The translations under genes were made by a program, and so were the position numbers. From NCBI RefSeq assembly GCF_014644455.1, contig NZ_BMKS01000001.1, forward strand, positions 441,409-505,408: a stretch of DNA of 64,000 bases, given 5' to 3'. Below the pieces are notes generated by a model. The model was not told the origin of the DNA. It worked only from the letters and a program-made list of their open reading frames with translations, and did not search any database. The DNA is from Caldovatus sediminis (lineage in GTDB: Bacteria; Pseudomonadota; Alphaproteobacteria; Acetobacterales; Acetobacteraceae). Below are positions 34,752 through 43,263 of the stretch, piece by piece; positions within the stretch are counted from its first letter, which is position 1, and each line of letters begins with the position of its first letter.

Positions 34752-37172
34752 GTGCCGCGCCTTCGCCAGCCCCCCACGCTGCTACAGCGCCTGTTCCTTC
34801 TCGTCGCCTTCGCGCTGCTGCCGGCGGCGCTGCTGCTCGTCGGCGCGGTGGCCGCGCTGCGCGCCCAGCACGCCGAGGCGGCCCGCGACCAGGCCCGCCG
34901 CATCGCCGACAACGCCGCGGCGCGGCTGGAGCGCGTCATCGAAGGCACGCGCCAGACGCTGCTCGTGCTTTCGGAGAGCGACGCGGTGCGCGACGCGGTC
35001 CGCGACGGCGACCCCGGGGTCTGCGCGGCGCGGTTGCACGGCCTCGGCCAGCGCCTGCCGGAGCGGATCCGCGTCGGCGTCCTCGACCGCGGCGGCCGGA
35101 TCCTGTGCGACACCATCGGCTCGCCGCCCGGTGGCGGGTTCGGCGGCGCACCGGGCCTGCACCCGCTGGACGCCGTGCTCTCCTCGGACAGTCTCGCCGT
35201 CGCCGGTTTCGGGCCCGAGCCGGCCGAGACAGGCGCCGCCCGCACCGCAGGCGGCGCTCCGCTCGCGCTCCACCTCGCCCTGGCGGTGCGCCGGGCGCCG
35301 GAGGAGCCCCCGCCCGGCGTGGTCGCCGCGGCGCTGGGGCTGCCCTGGATCGCCGCCCAACTCCGCCCGATCGGCCTGCCGCCCGGCGCCGAGCTGTTCC
35401 TGCTCGACCGGGAAGGCGATGTCGTCCTGCGGCTCCGCGCCCACCCGGCCTCGTCCGACGACCACGCACCGCCGCGCGCCGGCACGGAGACCGCCGAGAC
35501 GCTCGCGGCGCTCCTGGCGTTCCGCCCGGCCGTCACCCCGGCGGACGGCACGGCGCCTCCCCCGACCGCGGGCGGCAGCACGTCCGGCGCGGTCGCGGAC
35601 ACGCGGCTGCCGTACCATTCCCCCCGTGCCGCCCTCCTCCGCGACGCCCCCGGGCCGGACGGGACGCCACGGATCTACGCCCTGGCCCCCGAGATCGCGC
35701 CGGCCCAGGGCGCGCTGCACCTTGTGGTCTCGCTGGACGCCGCCGCCGCCCTCGCTCCCGCCGCCGAGGTCGGGCGGCGCTGGGCGGTGCTGCTCGCGCT
35801 CGGCCTGGTCGCCTCGTTCGCCGCCGCCGGGATCGGCGCGCAGCGCTTCGTGCTTGCCCCGATCCGCGCGCTCCAGCAGACGGCGAGGCACTGGGCGAGG
35901 GGCGAGTACGGCGCGCGGGCGACGCCCGTCCTGGTCGCGCCGCCGCCCGAGTTCGCCCGCCTCGCCGCCGCGCTCGACCGCGTCGCCGAAGCGGCGGAGC
36001 AGCGCGACCGGGCCGCCGCGGCCCTGGCCGAGAAGGAGGCGCGGCTCTCGCTGGCGCTGGAGGCGGGCGGCCTCGGCGCCTGGGAGATGGACCCGCGCAG
36101 CGGCTCGGTGGTGCGCTCGCCGCGCCACGACGCGCTGTTCGGCTACCCGCGGCCGCAGACGCGGTGGAGCTACCGCCGGATGCTGCGCCACGTCCTGCCG
36201 GAGGACCGCCCGAGGGTCGAGGCCGCCTTCCGCCGGGCCTTCGCGGAGGCGGCGCCGATCCGCGTGGAGTGCCGCATCCGCACCGCCGGCAAGGGCGAGG
36301 CGCGCTGGCTGGAGGCGAGCGGCGCCCCCCACCGCGGGCCGGACGGCCGCGTGAAGTTCCTCGGCGTCGTCGCCGACACGACCGAGCGCCGCCGCACCGA
36401 GGAGCGGCTGCGCCTGGTCGCCGGCGAACTGAACCACCGGGTCAAGAACACGCTGGCCGCGGTGCAGTCCATCGCGGCGCAGACCCTGCGTTGGCCGGCC
36501 GGCGATCTCCCCGCCGCCGAGGCCGCCCGCGCCGCCTTCCAGTCGCGGCTGCTCGCCCTCGCGCGCTCGCACGAGCTGCTCACGCGGGAGGGCTGGACCG
36601 GCGCCGACCTCGCCGAGCTCGCGACGCACGCGCTGGCGCCGCACGCCGGGGCGCGCGGGGGGAGCGGCGACGCGGTGCCGACGCGGGTGACGATCGCCGG
36701 GCCGCCGGTGCGGCTCGCCCCGCGGTGCATTGTCCCGCTCGCGATGGCGCTGCACGAGCTGGCGACGAACGCGGCGCGCCACGGCGCGCTCTCGCGGCCC
36801 GAGGGGCGCGTCACGGTCCGCTGGTCGGTGCGTGCGGCTCCGGCGGAAGGCGCTGCCGCCGGCGGTGTCGCCGGGCCGGCCCCCGGCGCGGAGGTCCTGA
36901 CCCTGCGCTGGGAGGAGAGCGGCGGCCCCCCGCTCGCCGGGCCGCCCACGCGGCGCGGCTTCGGGACGCGGCTGCTGGAGCGCGGCCTGGCGATGGAGCT
37001 GCGCGGAACGGTGCGGCTCGACTTCGCGCGCGACGGCTTGCGCTGCGAGGTCGAGGCGCCGCTCGCCGCCGCCGGTGCTCCCCCCGGCGAGGAACCGAAG
37101 GCCGCGGTCCGCCCGGCGCCCTGCGCGCCGCGGCGGGCGGCGGTCGGCGCGGCGGCGGCCGCGTCGGGCTGA
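34752..37172 (+). CDS. HWE-family sensor histidine kinase with periplasmic sensor and PAS
   Basis: This membrane-bound sensor kinase has 806 residues. TM1 (about 11-33, LLQRLFLLVAFALLPAALLL) and TM2 (about 340-362, WAVLLALGLVASFAAAGIG) enclose a ~300-residue periplasmic sensor domain of the double-Cache type. A HAMP-like linker (FVLAPIRALQQTARHWARGEYG), a PAS_3 domain (about 430-540) and the kinase core follow. The phospho-acceptor is His562 in ELNHRVKNTLAAVQSIA, and the N-box is HELATNAARHG with Asn673. The HRVKN-type H-box marks the HWE/HisKA_2 class, common in alphaproteobacterial stress and light signalling. No response regulator is adjacent. The start is a GTG without a strong ribosome-binding site. 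Confidence 0.9.
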   Translation: MPRLRQPPTLLQRLFLLVAFALLPAALLLVGAVAALRAQHAEAARDQARRIADNAAARLERVIEGTRQTLLVLSESDAVRDAVRDGDPGVCAARLHGLGQRLPERIRVGVLDRGGRILCDTIGSPPGGGFGGAPGLHPLDAVLSSDSLAVAGFGPEPAETGAARTAGGAPLALHLALAVRRAPEEPPPGVVAAALGLPWIAAQLRPIGLPPGAELFLLDREGDVVLRLRAHPASSDDHAPPRAGTETAETLAALLAFRPAVTPADGTAPPPTAGGSTSGAVADTRLPYHSPRAALLRDAPGPDGTPRIYALAPEIAPAQGALHLVVSLDAAAALAPAAEVGRRWAVLLALGLVASFAAAGIGAQRFVLAPIRALQQTARHWARGEYGARATPVLVAPPPEFARLAAALDRVAEAAEQRDRAAAALAEKEARLSLALEAGGLGAWEMDPRSGSVVRSPRHDALFGYPRPQTRWSYRRMLRHVLPEDRPRVEAAFRRAFAEAAPIRVECRIRTAGKGEARWLEASGAPHRGPDGRVKFLGVVADTTERRRTEERLRLVAGELNHRVKNTLAAVQSIAAQTLRWPAGDLPAAEAARAAFQSRLLALARSHELLTREGWTGADLAELATHALAPHAGARGGSGDAVPTRVTIAGPPVRLAPRCIVPLAMALHELATNAARHGALSRPEGRVTVRWSVRAAPAEGAAAGGVAGPAPGAEVLTLRWEESGGPPLAGPPTRRGFGTRLLERGLAMELRGTVRLDFARDGLRCEVEAPLAAAGAPPGEEPKAAVRPAPCAPRRAAVGAAAAASG

Positions 37173-37350
37173 TCGCGCGCGGACCCCAGCCCGCCATGGC
37201 GGCCCGGGCGCAGCGCGCGGCGGGCGAGCTGCCGACCCGCGCTGCGCGTGCCGAGCGATGTGCGGGGGCGCTCGCCGCCGCCCCTTGGCAGCGGACCGCA
37301 ACGCCGGCAGCCTGCGGCCCGCCAGGCGCTGCAGCAGAAGGATCCGCCGC

Positions 37351-38529
37351 ATGCGGCTCGACCATACCGCCGTGCTGCCCGAGGACTGGCCGCGAGGGAG
37401 CTACGCCGCGCGGATCATGACCGAGGCGGGCCCGGTTGTCCTCGGCATCGCCGACGGCGAGCCCTTCGACCTCACCCCCGCCTTCGGCACCGTCAGCCGC
37501 TGGCTCGAGGAGGAGGACGCCCCGGCGGCGATCCGCGCGCGCGGCGAGCCGATCGCCCTCGATCTCGCCGCGCTGATCGCGAATTCCGCGCACGACGCCC
37601 GCCGCGCCGACCGGCCCTGGCTGCTGGCGCCGGTGGACCTCGCCACGGTGAAAGGCGCGGGCGTGACCTACGTGCGCTCGATGCTGGAACGCGTGATCGA
37701 GGAGCGCTGCCGCGGCGACGCGCTGCGCGCCGAGGCGGTGCGCGCCGAGGTGCGCGCCATCATCGGCGACGAGATCGCCGACCTGCGCCCCGGCAGCCTC
37801 GAGGCCGAGCGGGTCAAGCACGTCCTCGTCGCGCGCGGCTGGTGGAGCCAGTACCTGGAGGTCGGCATCGGTCCCGACGCCGAGATCTTCACCAAATGCC
37901 CGCCCATGGCCGCGGTCGGCCTCGGCGCCAAGGTCGGCGTGCACCCGATGAGCGCCTGGAACAACCCGGAGCCCGAGGCGGTCTTGGTGGTGAACGCGCG
38001 CGGGCGCATCGTCGGCGCCACGCTCGGCAACGACGTGAACCTGCGCGACGTGGAGGGGCGCTCGGCGCTGCTCCTCTGCCGGGCGAAGGACAACAACGCC
38101 TCCTGCGCGCTCGGTCCGATGATCCGCCTGTTCGACGGCTCCTTCACGCTCGAGGACGTGCGCCGCGCCACGCTCTTCCTCGCGATCGAGGGCCGCGACG
38201 GCTTCCGGCTCGAGGAGTGCGGCGCGATCGGCGCGATCAGCCGCGATCCGGTCGAACTCGTCGGCCAGCTCATCGGACCGCACCACCAGTATCCGGACGG
38301 CGTGGCGCTGTTCCTCGGCACCCCCTTCTCGCCGGTGAAGGACCGCGGCGCGCCGGGCATGGGCTTCACGCACAGGGAGGGCGACCTGGTCACCATCCGC
38401 ACCCCGCTCCTCGGCGCCCTGGTCAACGAGGTGGACCGCACCGACGAGTGCCCGCCCTGGACCTTCGGCGCCGGCGCGCTGTTCGCGAGCCTCGCCCGCC
38501 GCGGCCTGCCGCGGAGCATGCGCCGATGA
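37351..38529 (+). CDS. Fumarylacetoacetate hydrolase family protein
   Basis: This enzyme of 392 residues has the FAH C-terminal fold. Its signature block is GNDVNLRDVEGRSALLLCR, followed by KDNNASCALGPMIRLFDG and late strands VALFLGTPFSPVKDR and FTHREGDLVTIRTPLLG. The acidic residues in EVGIGPDAEIFTK are probable metal ligands. Size and motifs resemble the ~390-residue subgroup that acts on 2-keto-3-deoxy sugar acids (dehydratases) rather than true fumarylacetoacetase. The substrate is not fixed. Its stop codon overlaps the start of the alpha/beta hydrolase gene (ATGA), so the two are translationally coupled. It begins 178 bp after the kinase gene. Confidence 0.82.
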   Translation: MRLDHTAVLPEDWPRGSYAARIMTEAGPVVLGIADGEPFDLTPAFGTVSRWLEEEDAPAAIRARGEPIALDLAALIANSAHDARRADRPWLLAPVDLATVKGAGVTYVRSMLERVIEERCRGDALRAEAVRAEVRAIIGDEIADLRPGSLEAERVKHVLVARGWWSQYLEVGIGPDAEIFTKCPPMAAVGLGAKVGVHPMSAWNNPEPEAVLVVNARGRIVGATLGNDVNLRDVEGRSALLLCRAKDNNASCALGPMIRLFDGSFTLEDVRRATLFLAIEGRDGFRLEECGAIGAISRDPVELVGQLIGPHHQYPDGVALFLGTPFSPVKDRGAPGMGFTHREGDLVTIRTPLLGALVNEVDRTDECPPWTFGAGALFASLARRGLPRSMRR

Positions 38530-39287
38530 CGCACGAGGAGAGCGGCACCCTCGCGCGCCCCGACGGCGTGCCCCTCGCCTGGCGGCGCCTGCGCGGGCGC
38601 GGCCCCGGCGTGGTGTTCCTCGGCGGCTTCCGCTCCGACATGACCGGGCAGAAGGCGGAGGCGCTGGCCGCCTTCTGCGCCGCGCGCGGCCAGGCCTTCC
38701 TGCGCCTCGACTACTCCGGCCACGGCGCGAGCGGGGGGCGGTTCGAGGACGGCACCATCGGGATCTGGACCGACGATGCCGCGCTGCTGATCGAGCGGCT
38801 CACCGAGGGCCCGCAGGTCCTGGTCGGCTCCTCGATGGGCGGCTGGATCGCGCTGCTGCTGGCGAAGCGGTGGCCCGGGCGCGTCGCCGGCCTGATCGGC
38901 ATCGCCGCCGCGCCCGACTTCACCGCCGAGCTGCCGGAGCGCCGCATGACGCCGGAGCAGCGCGCGGCACTCGCCCGCGACGGCATCGTCCGCCTGCCGA
39001 GCGCCTATGGCGACCCGACGCCCGTCACCCGCGCGCTGATCGAGGACGGCAACCGCCACCTGGTGCTGCACGCGCCGATCCCGCTTGCCGGTCCGGCGCG
39101 GCTGCTGCATGGGCAACAGGACCCGGACGTGGACTGGCGCCTCTCGCTGCGCACGGCGGAGGCGCTCGCGTCGCCGGACGTGCACGTGATCCTGGTCAAG
39201 GACGGCGACCACCGCCTGTCGCGGCCGCAGGACCTCGCGCTACTGACGCGGACGCTCGACGCGCTGCTCTCTGCCGCCGCGTGCTGA
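38526..39287 (+). CDS. Alpha/beta hydrolase, ABHD10-like
   Basis: This serine hydrolase of 253 residues is cytosolic. The nucleophile elbow is VLVGSSMGGWIALL with Ser103, the general-base His229 lies in KDGDHRLSRPQ, and the acid is probably in HGQQDPDVDW. The start VVFLGGFRSDMTGQKAEAL and FLRLDYSGHGASGGRFEDGT match the ABHD10 group (acyl-protein or acyl-glucuronide thioesterase/esterase). It overlaps the upstream FAH-family gene by 4 bp. Its last 48 bp overlap the convergent SDR gene on the opposite strand. The pairing suggests that it frees an acid which the FAH-type enzyme then processes, but this is inference. Confidence 0.86.
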   Translation: MTHEESGTLARPDGVPLAWRRLRGRGPGVVFLGGFRSDMTGQKAEALAAFCAARGQAFLRLDYSGHGASGGRFEDGTIGIWTDDAALLIERLTEGPQVLVGSSMGGWIALLLAKRWPGRVAGLIGIAAAPDFTAELPERRMTPEQRAALARDGIVRLPSAYGDPTPVTRALIEDGNRHLVLHAPIPLAGPARLLHGQQDPDVDWRLSLRTAEALASPDVHVILVKDGDHRLSRPQDLALLTRTLDALLSAAAC

Positions 39288-40178
39288 GGCGCCCGCCGCC
39301 TCCTCGGCGAGGATCGCGCGCAGCCCCTCGCGGTAGGTCGGATGGCGCCACGCGATGCCGAGCGCCGCCTTGGTGCGCGCGTTCGCGACGCGGCGGTCCT
39401 CCTCCCAGAAGCCGCGCGCCATCGGCGACATCGCCCGCACCGCCTCCTCGAAGGGCACGGCCGGCGGCGGCGCGACGCCGAGCAGGCGCGCCGCCTCTTC
39501 GATCACCGTCGCGGGTTCCGCCGGCTCGTCGTCCACCAGGTGCAGCACGCGCGCGCGTCCGGGCGCCGGGGGCCGCGCGGCCGCCGCGAGCACCGCGCGC
39601 GCGAGATCGTCGCGGTGGATGCGCCCGAAGGCGTGGCCCGGCTTGATCACGCGTCGCGCCGTGCCGGCGCGCAACGCGTCGAAGGGGGAGCGCCCCGGAC
39701 CGTAGATGCCGCCCGCGCGGAGCAGGTCGAGCGCCGGCCGGCCCGCCATGGCCGCCGCCAGCGCGCGCCATGCCTCCTCGGCCGCGAGGCGCCTGCGGCT
39801 GCGGTCTTCGGTCGGCGCGGGCGGCGTGATCTCCTCGACCTGCCCGCCCTTGCGGTCGCCATACACGCCGGTGGTCGAGACATAGCCGATCCAGACGATC
39901 GCCGGCGCGGCCAGGATCGCATCGCGATGCGCGGCGATCACCGGATCGCCCTCCTCTCCTGGCGGCGCCGTCACCAGGAGATGCGTCGCACGCGCCAGCG
40001 CGGGCGCGGCCTCCGCGAAGGCGACCACCTGCACGCCCTCCGGCGCGCCGGCGCGCCGGCGCGCCGGGTCGCGCGCGGTGCCCGCGACCCTCCAGCCGCG
40101 CCTCGCCGCGCACCGCGCAACCGCCGTGCCCGCATAGCCGAGCCCGAAGATGAGGAGATGCGGTGGCGCCCCGTCCAT
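39240..40178 (-). CDS. NAD(P)-binding SDR/epimerase-like protein (YeeZ-like)
   Basis: This extended short-chain-dehydrogenase-type protein has 312 residues. The nucleotide motif is LLIFGLGYAGTAVARCA (8-24). Later parts are VWIGYVSTTGVYGDRKGG, where the usual catalytic Tyr segment is altered, LDLLRAGGIYGPGRSPFD, and GRIHRDDLARAVLAAA, which is typical of nucleoside-diphosphate-sugar epimerase relatives. The C-terminal half (VIEEAARLLGVAPPPAVPFEEA) matches YeeZ/YbjT-type proteins with unknown substrates. The start at 40178 has a G-run upstream. The 3' end overlaps the convergent hydrolase gene by 48 bp. Confidence 0.82.
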   Translation of the reverse strand: MDGAPPHLLIFGLGYAGTAVARCAARRGWRVAGTARDPARRRAGAPEGVQVVAFAEAAPALARATHLLVTAPPGEEGDPVIAAHRDAILAAPAIVWIGYVSTTGVYGDRKGGQVEEITPPAPTEDRSRRRLAAEEAWRALAAAMAGRPALDLLRAGGIYGPGRSPFDALRAGTARRVIKPGHAFGRIHRDDLARAVLAAAARPPAPGRARVLHLVDDEPAEPATVIEEAARLLGVAPPPAVPFEEAVRAMSPMARGFWEEDRRVANARTKAALGIAWRHPTYREGLRAILAEEAAGASARGGREQRVERPRQ

Positions 40179-40295
40179 CGCCCCCCCTCTGCCGCAACGG
40201 CGCGCGGTGCGCCAGGGCCGAGACCGGCGCGCCCGGACCGGGCGACCGGCAGCGCGCCATGGCGCGGGCGGGGTCCGGCGCATAGAGTCCGTGGC

Positions 40296-41168
40296 ATGCC
40301 GCCGCCACCGCATCGGCTCTTCCGGCCCCGCCCCGCCGGCGCGTTCCTCGCCGCGTCCCTCCTGCTTCTCCTCCTCGTCCTCGCCCGGGGCGGCGTGCCG
40401 TGGCGCGCCCAGCACGACGCCGGGGAGGCGGCCGGCGGAACCCTCCCTCTCCCGCCCGAGCCGCCGCGCCTGGTCGAGGGCGAGCCCGACTACGACCGCT
40501 GCCTGGTCCTGCTGCGCGACGATCCCGAAGCCGCCCGCGCCTTCGCCGAAGCCTGGGCGGCACGCGACGGCCGCGCCGCCGCGCAGGAGGGCGCGCGGCA
40601 CTGCCTCGCCCTGGCCCTGCTCGCCGCCGACGAACCCGCCCGCGCGGCGGAGCGGCTTGAGGCGCTCGCCGCCGCCACCAGCGCCGGCCCCGCCGCGCGC
40701 GCCGCGCTGCTCGCCGAGGCGACGCAGGGCTGGCTGATGGCCGGCGATCCGGCGCGCGCGTGGCGGGCCGCCGGCGCGGGGCTCGCCCTCGTCCCGTCCG
40801 ATGCCGGGCTGCTCGCCGACCGGGCGCGGGCGGCCGGGCAGCTCGGCCGCACGGAGGAGGCGCTGGAGGACCTCGCCCGCATCGTCGCCCTCGACCCCGC
40901 GCGCACCGAGGCGCGCATCGCGCGCGCCGCGCTCCTTCGCCGCCTCGACCGGACCGCGGAGGCGGAGGCGGAGATCGAGGCGCTGCTGCGCGCCGTCCCG
41001 GACCACGCCGAGGCGCTGCTCGAGCGCGGCATCCTCCGCCAGCTGCGCGGCGACGCGGCGGGCGCGCGCGCCGACTGGGAGCGCGCCATCGCGCTCGCCC
41101 CGGACTCGGCGACCGCGGATCTCGCGGAGCAGAACCTCGCGCTCAGCGCGGCGGGGCCGGCGCCCTAG
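40296..41168 (+). CDS. Membrane-anchored TPR-repeat protein
   Basis: This 290-residue protein has one N-terminal membrane anchor (RPAGAFLAASLLLLLLVLARG). The rest is made of Ala/Leu/Glu-rich helical pairs that read as tetratricopeptide repeats: AGLLADRARAAGQLGRTEEAL, DPARTEARIARAALLRRLDR, DHAEALLERGILRQLRGDAAG and ADWERAIALAPDSA. The consensus spacing of about 34 residues is clear in the last four. It should face the periplasm and mediate protein contacts. No partner can be named. It diverges from the SDR gene (117 bp) and converges with the amidohydrolase gene across a likely terminator. Confidence 0.8.
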   Translation: MPPPPHRLFRPRPAGAFLAASLLLLLLVLARGGVPWRAQHDAGEAAGGTLPLPPEPPRLVEGEPDYDRCLVLLRDDPEAARAFAEAWAARDGRAAAQEGARHCLALALLAADEPARAAERLEALAAATSAGPAARAALLAEATQGWLMAGDPARAWRAAGAGLALVPSDAGLLADRARAAGQLGRTEEALEDLARIVALDPARTEARIARAALLRRLDRTAEAEAEIEALLRAVPDHAEALLERGILRQLRGDAAGARADWERAIALAPDSATADLAEQNLALSAAGPAP

Positions 41169-41199
41169 CCGCCGTTGCCGAGGCTGAGGGACGGCTTTC

Positions 41200-41225
41200 C
41201 GCCACCGGGCCGGCTGCCGGTGGCG
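41200..41225. terminator. Candidate bidirectional terminator hairpin
   Basis: A perfect 9-bp stem (CGCCACCGG / CCGGTGGCG) with an 8-base loop lies in the 68-bp space between the convergent TPR and amidohydrolase genes. Position and symmetry suit a terminator for both. No clear T-run follows on either strand, so efficiency is uncertain. Confidence 0.4.
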
Positions 41226-41236
41226 TCACGAGGCGC

Positions 41237-42955
41237 TCAGATCCGGCCGGCGCGCACCAGCTTGCCGGGCAGGGCGCCGGTATGCGCGCCGTCCTCGAAG
41301 ACCGGCACGCCGGAGACGAAGGTGGCCTTGTAGCCGTCCACCTTCTGCACCAGGCGCCGCCCGCCGGCGGGCAGGTCGTAGACGACCTCCGGCTTCCGCA
41401 CGCGCAGTGCGGCGTGATCGATCACGTTCACGTCGGCCTTCTTGCCCGGCGCGAGCACGCCGCGGTCGGTCATGCCGAAGAACTGGGCCAGCTCGCTGGT
41501 CTGCCGCTTCACCACGAATTCCAGCGGCAGCCGCGGCCCCCGCGTGCGGTCGCGCGCCCAGTGCGTGAGCATGAAGGTCGGCATGCCCGCGTCGAGGATC
41601 GAGGAGCAGTGCGCGCCGCCGTCGGAGAGGCCGAGCATCGTCGCCTCGTCCGTCAGCATGCTGCGGGTGATCTCCAGGTTGTCCTCGTTGTAGCCGGTGA
41701 CCGGGAAGAAGATCAGGTTCGCCGGATCGGCGGCCATGTAGTCGTAGGCGACCTCGTCCGGGGTGCGGCCTTCGCGCTCGGCGATCGCGGCGATGCTCTC
41801 GCTCGCCGGGGGCTCGTAGTTGGGCGGGTCGCCCAGCCTGAACATGCGGTGCCAGCGGCGGACGATGTGCTGGCGGAACTGCGAGAGCCGCTGGACCAGC
41901 TCCTCCGCCGGCCTGTCGGCCAGGATCTCCGCCCGCACGGCGGGGTCGCGCAGCCGCGCCATCCGCTCCGCGATCGGCAGCCCCAGCAGGCGCTGATAGC
42001 TGGGCCGGATCGAGAAGGGGTTGAGCGCGGTGTCGGCGCCGAGCAGCACGCCGACGGGCCGCCCCGGCACCTGCGCCGTCACGTACGCCCCCCTGGCGCG
42101 GGCGGCGCGCACGCCCTGCATCAGCCGCTGCCAGCGCTCCGTGTCGGTCGGGCGGTCGGTCAGCAGGAACCACATCGGCCGCCCGGTCTCCAGGCCCAGC
42201 CGGGTGAGCCACTCGAGCTCCGTCTCCTCGATGTCGAAGTCGGAGTTCATGCCGAAGGCGCCGTGGCCGACCCTGCCGAGCGCGCGGCCGATGCCCATCA
42301 GCTCGTCCACCTGGGAGTACCGGCTCGGCACCATCCCGCCGGTCAGGGTCTTGTGGGAATTGGTGCGGGAGGTGGTGAAGCCGAAGGCGCCGGCCCGCAG
42401 CCCCTGCTCCGTCAGCCGGTGCATCTCGGCGATGTCGTCGGCCGTCGCTGGCTCGAGGTTGATCGCGCGCTCGCCCATGACATAGACGCGCAGCGGGTGG
42501 TGGGGGATCTGCGCGGCGACGTCGATGGTCCGTCGCATCCCCTCCAATGCGTCGAGATAGTCGGGGAAGCTCTCCCAGTTCCACCTGAGCCCTTCGGCGA
42601 GAGCGATGCCCGGGATCTCCTCCACCGCCTCCATCAGGCCGATGAGCTGCTCGTGGTCCGCCGGGCGCACGGGGGCGAAGCCGACGCCGCAATTGCCGAA
42701 GAGGATGGTGGTGACGCCGTGCCAGGAGGAGGGCGCGAGTTCCGGGTCCCAGGTGGCCTGGCCATCGTAGTGCGTGTGCGCGTCCACCCAGCCGGGCGTG
42801 ACCAGCAGGCCGTCCGCCTTGATCTCGCGCCTGGCGGGGCCGGCCTTGCCGCCGACCTGGGTGATGCGATCGCCGTCGAGCGCCACGTCGCCGGTGAAGG
42901 CCGGTTTGCCCGTGCCGTCCACGATGGTGCCGCCGCGTATGACGGTGTCGTGCAT
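41237..42955 (-). CDS. N-acyl-D-amino-acid deacylase-family amidohydrolase
   Basis: This is a metal-dependent amidohydrolase of 572 residues. The start TVIRGGTIVDGTGKPAFTGDVA is typical of D-aminoacylases. The HxH metal motif is VDAHTHYDGQATWDPE (His60, His62). Later ligands are expected in GERAINLEPA and at the conserved Asp in GLSDGGAHCSSILD. The C-terminal barrel-capping strands include LAPGKKADVNVID. The family removes acyl groups from N-acyl-D-amino acids or cleaves related amides; members of this 570-residue branch are often only called amidohydrolase. A GGAGGGAG sequence precedes the ATG. The 308-bp upstream gap holds two inverted repeats. Confidence 0.88.
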   Translation of the reverse strand: MHDTVIRGGTIVDGTGKPAFTGDVALDGDRITQVGGKAGPARREIKADGLLVTPGWVDAHTHYDGQATWDPELAPSSWHGVTTILFGNCGVGFAPVRPADHEQLIGLMEAVEEIPGIALAEGLRWNWESFPDYLDALEGMRRTIDVAAQIPHHPLRVYVMGERAINLEPATADDIAEMHRLTEQGLRAGAFGFTTSRTNSHKTLTGGMVPSRYSQVDELMGIGRALGRVGHGAFGMNSDFDIEETELEWLTRLGLETGRPMWFLLTDRPTDTERWQRLMQGVRAARARGAYVTAQVPGRPVGVLLGADTALNPFSIRPSYQRLLGLPIAERMARLRDPAVRAEILADRPAEELVQRLSQFRQHIVRRWHRMFRLGDPPNYEPPASESIAAIAEREGRTPDEVAYDYMAADPANLIFFPVTGYNEDNLEITRSMLTDEATMLGLSDGGAHCSSILDAGMPTFMLTHWARDRTRGPRLPLEFVVKRQTSELAQFFGMTDRGVLAPGKKADVNVIDHAALRVRKPEVVYDLPAGGRRLVQKVDGYKATFVSGVPVFEDGAHTGALPGKLVRAGRI

Positions 42956-43031
42956 GCTCCGCTCCCTCCAGGGCCGCGCCGGATGACGCGCCCGTGGCCG
43001 TGGTGTCGTCTCTCGGGCGGATTGGGGCACC

Positions 43032-43050
43032 CTTGACACGGGGGGTCAAG
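43032..43050. promoter_or_regulatory. Inverted repeat CTTGAC-N7-GTCAAG, possible operator
   Basis: Perfect 6-bp arms (CTTGAC and GTCAAG) are separated by 7 bases, 77-95 bp upstream of the amidohydrolase start. Each arm carries TTGAC, so it also resembles a -35 element on either strand. Spacing fits a dimeric regulator binding site. No regulator gene is adjacent. Confidence 0.3.
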
Positions 43051-43063
43051 CCGGGCGGTCGGG

Positions 43064-43100
43064 CCGCGCGCGGACGCCGCGATCGGGCGTCCGCGCGCGG
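43064..43100. terminator. Strong GC hairpin downstream of the phosphonate operon
   Basis: A perfect 15-bp stem (CCGCGCGCGGACGCC / GGCGTCCGCGCGCGG) with a 7-base loop lies 164 bp after the last operon gene's stop codon. It is the strongest simple hairpin noticed in the intergenic spaces of this window. It may end transcription of the phn operon, although no T-run follows and the distance is long. Confidence 0.4.
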
Positions 43101-43263
43101 GCGACGGCCGCGGCAGAAGCGCCGCGCCCCCAGCCGCGGGCGCCGACCAGGCCGGCGACCGGACCGAGCGCGAAGGCATGGGCGGACGCGAAGGCTGCTC
43201 CGGGCGCCGCTGCCGCCCATGAACGGGCGCGGATGCCCGCCGGCGCCCCGCTGGCCGGGGTGG

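Larger units (their letters stand above)
42956..43263. other. Intergenic stretch holding two inverted repeats
   Basis: These 308 bases separate the end of the phosphonate operon from the start of the amidohydrolase gene, both on the minus strand. No coding signal stands out. The stretch holds a 15-bp-stem hairpin (43064-43100) and a shorter inverted repeat (43032-43050), listed separately, and must contain the promoter of the amidohydrolase gene. Confidence 0.5.

Noticed and set aside
31802-37420. An 1872-codon open frame on the plus strand
   Set aside because: It runs antisense through the Bug receptor and TcuA-like genes and then out of frame through the kinase gene. Composition is typical of shadow frames and no domain is visible.
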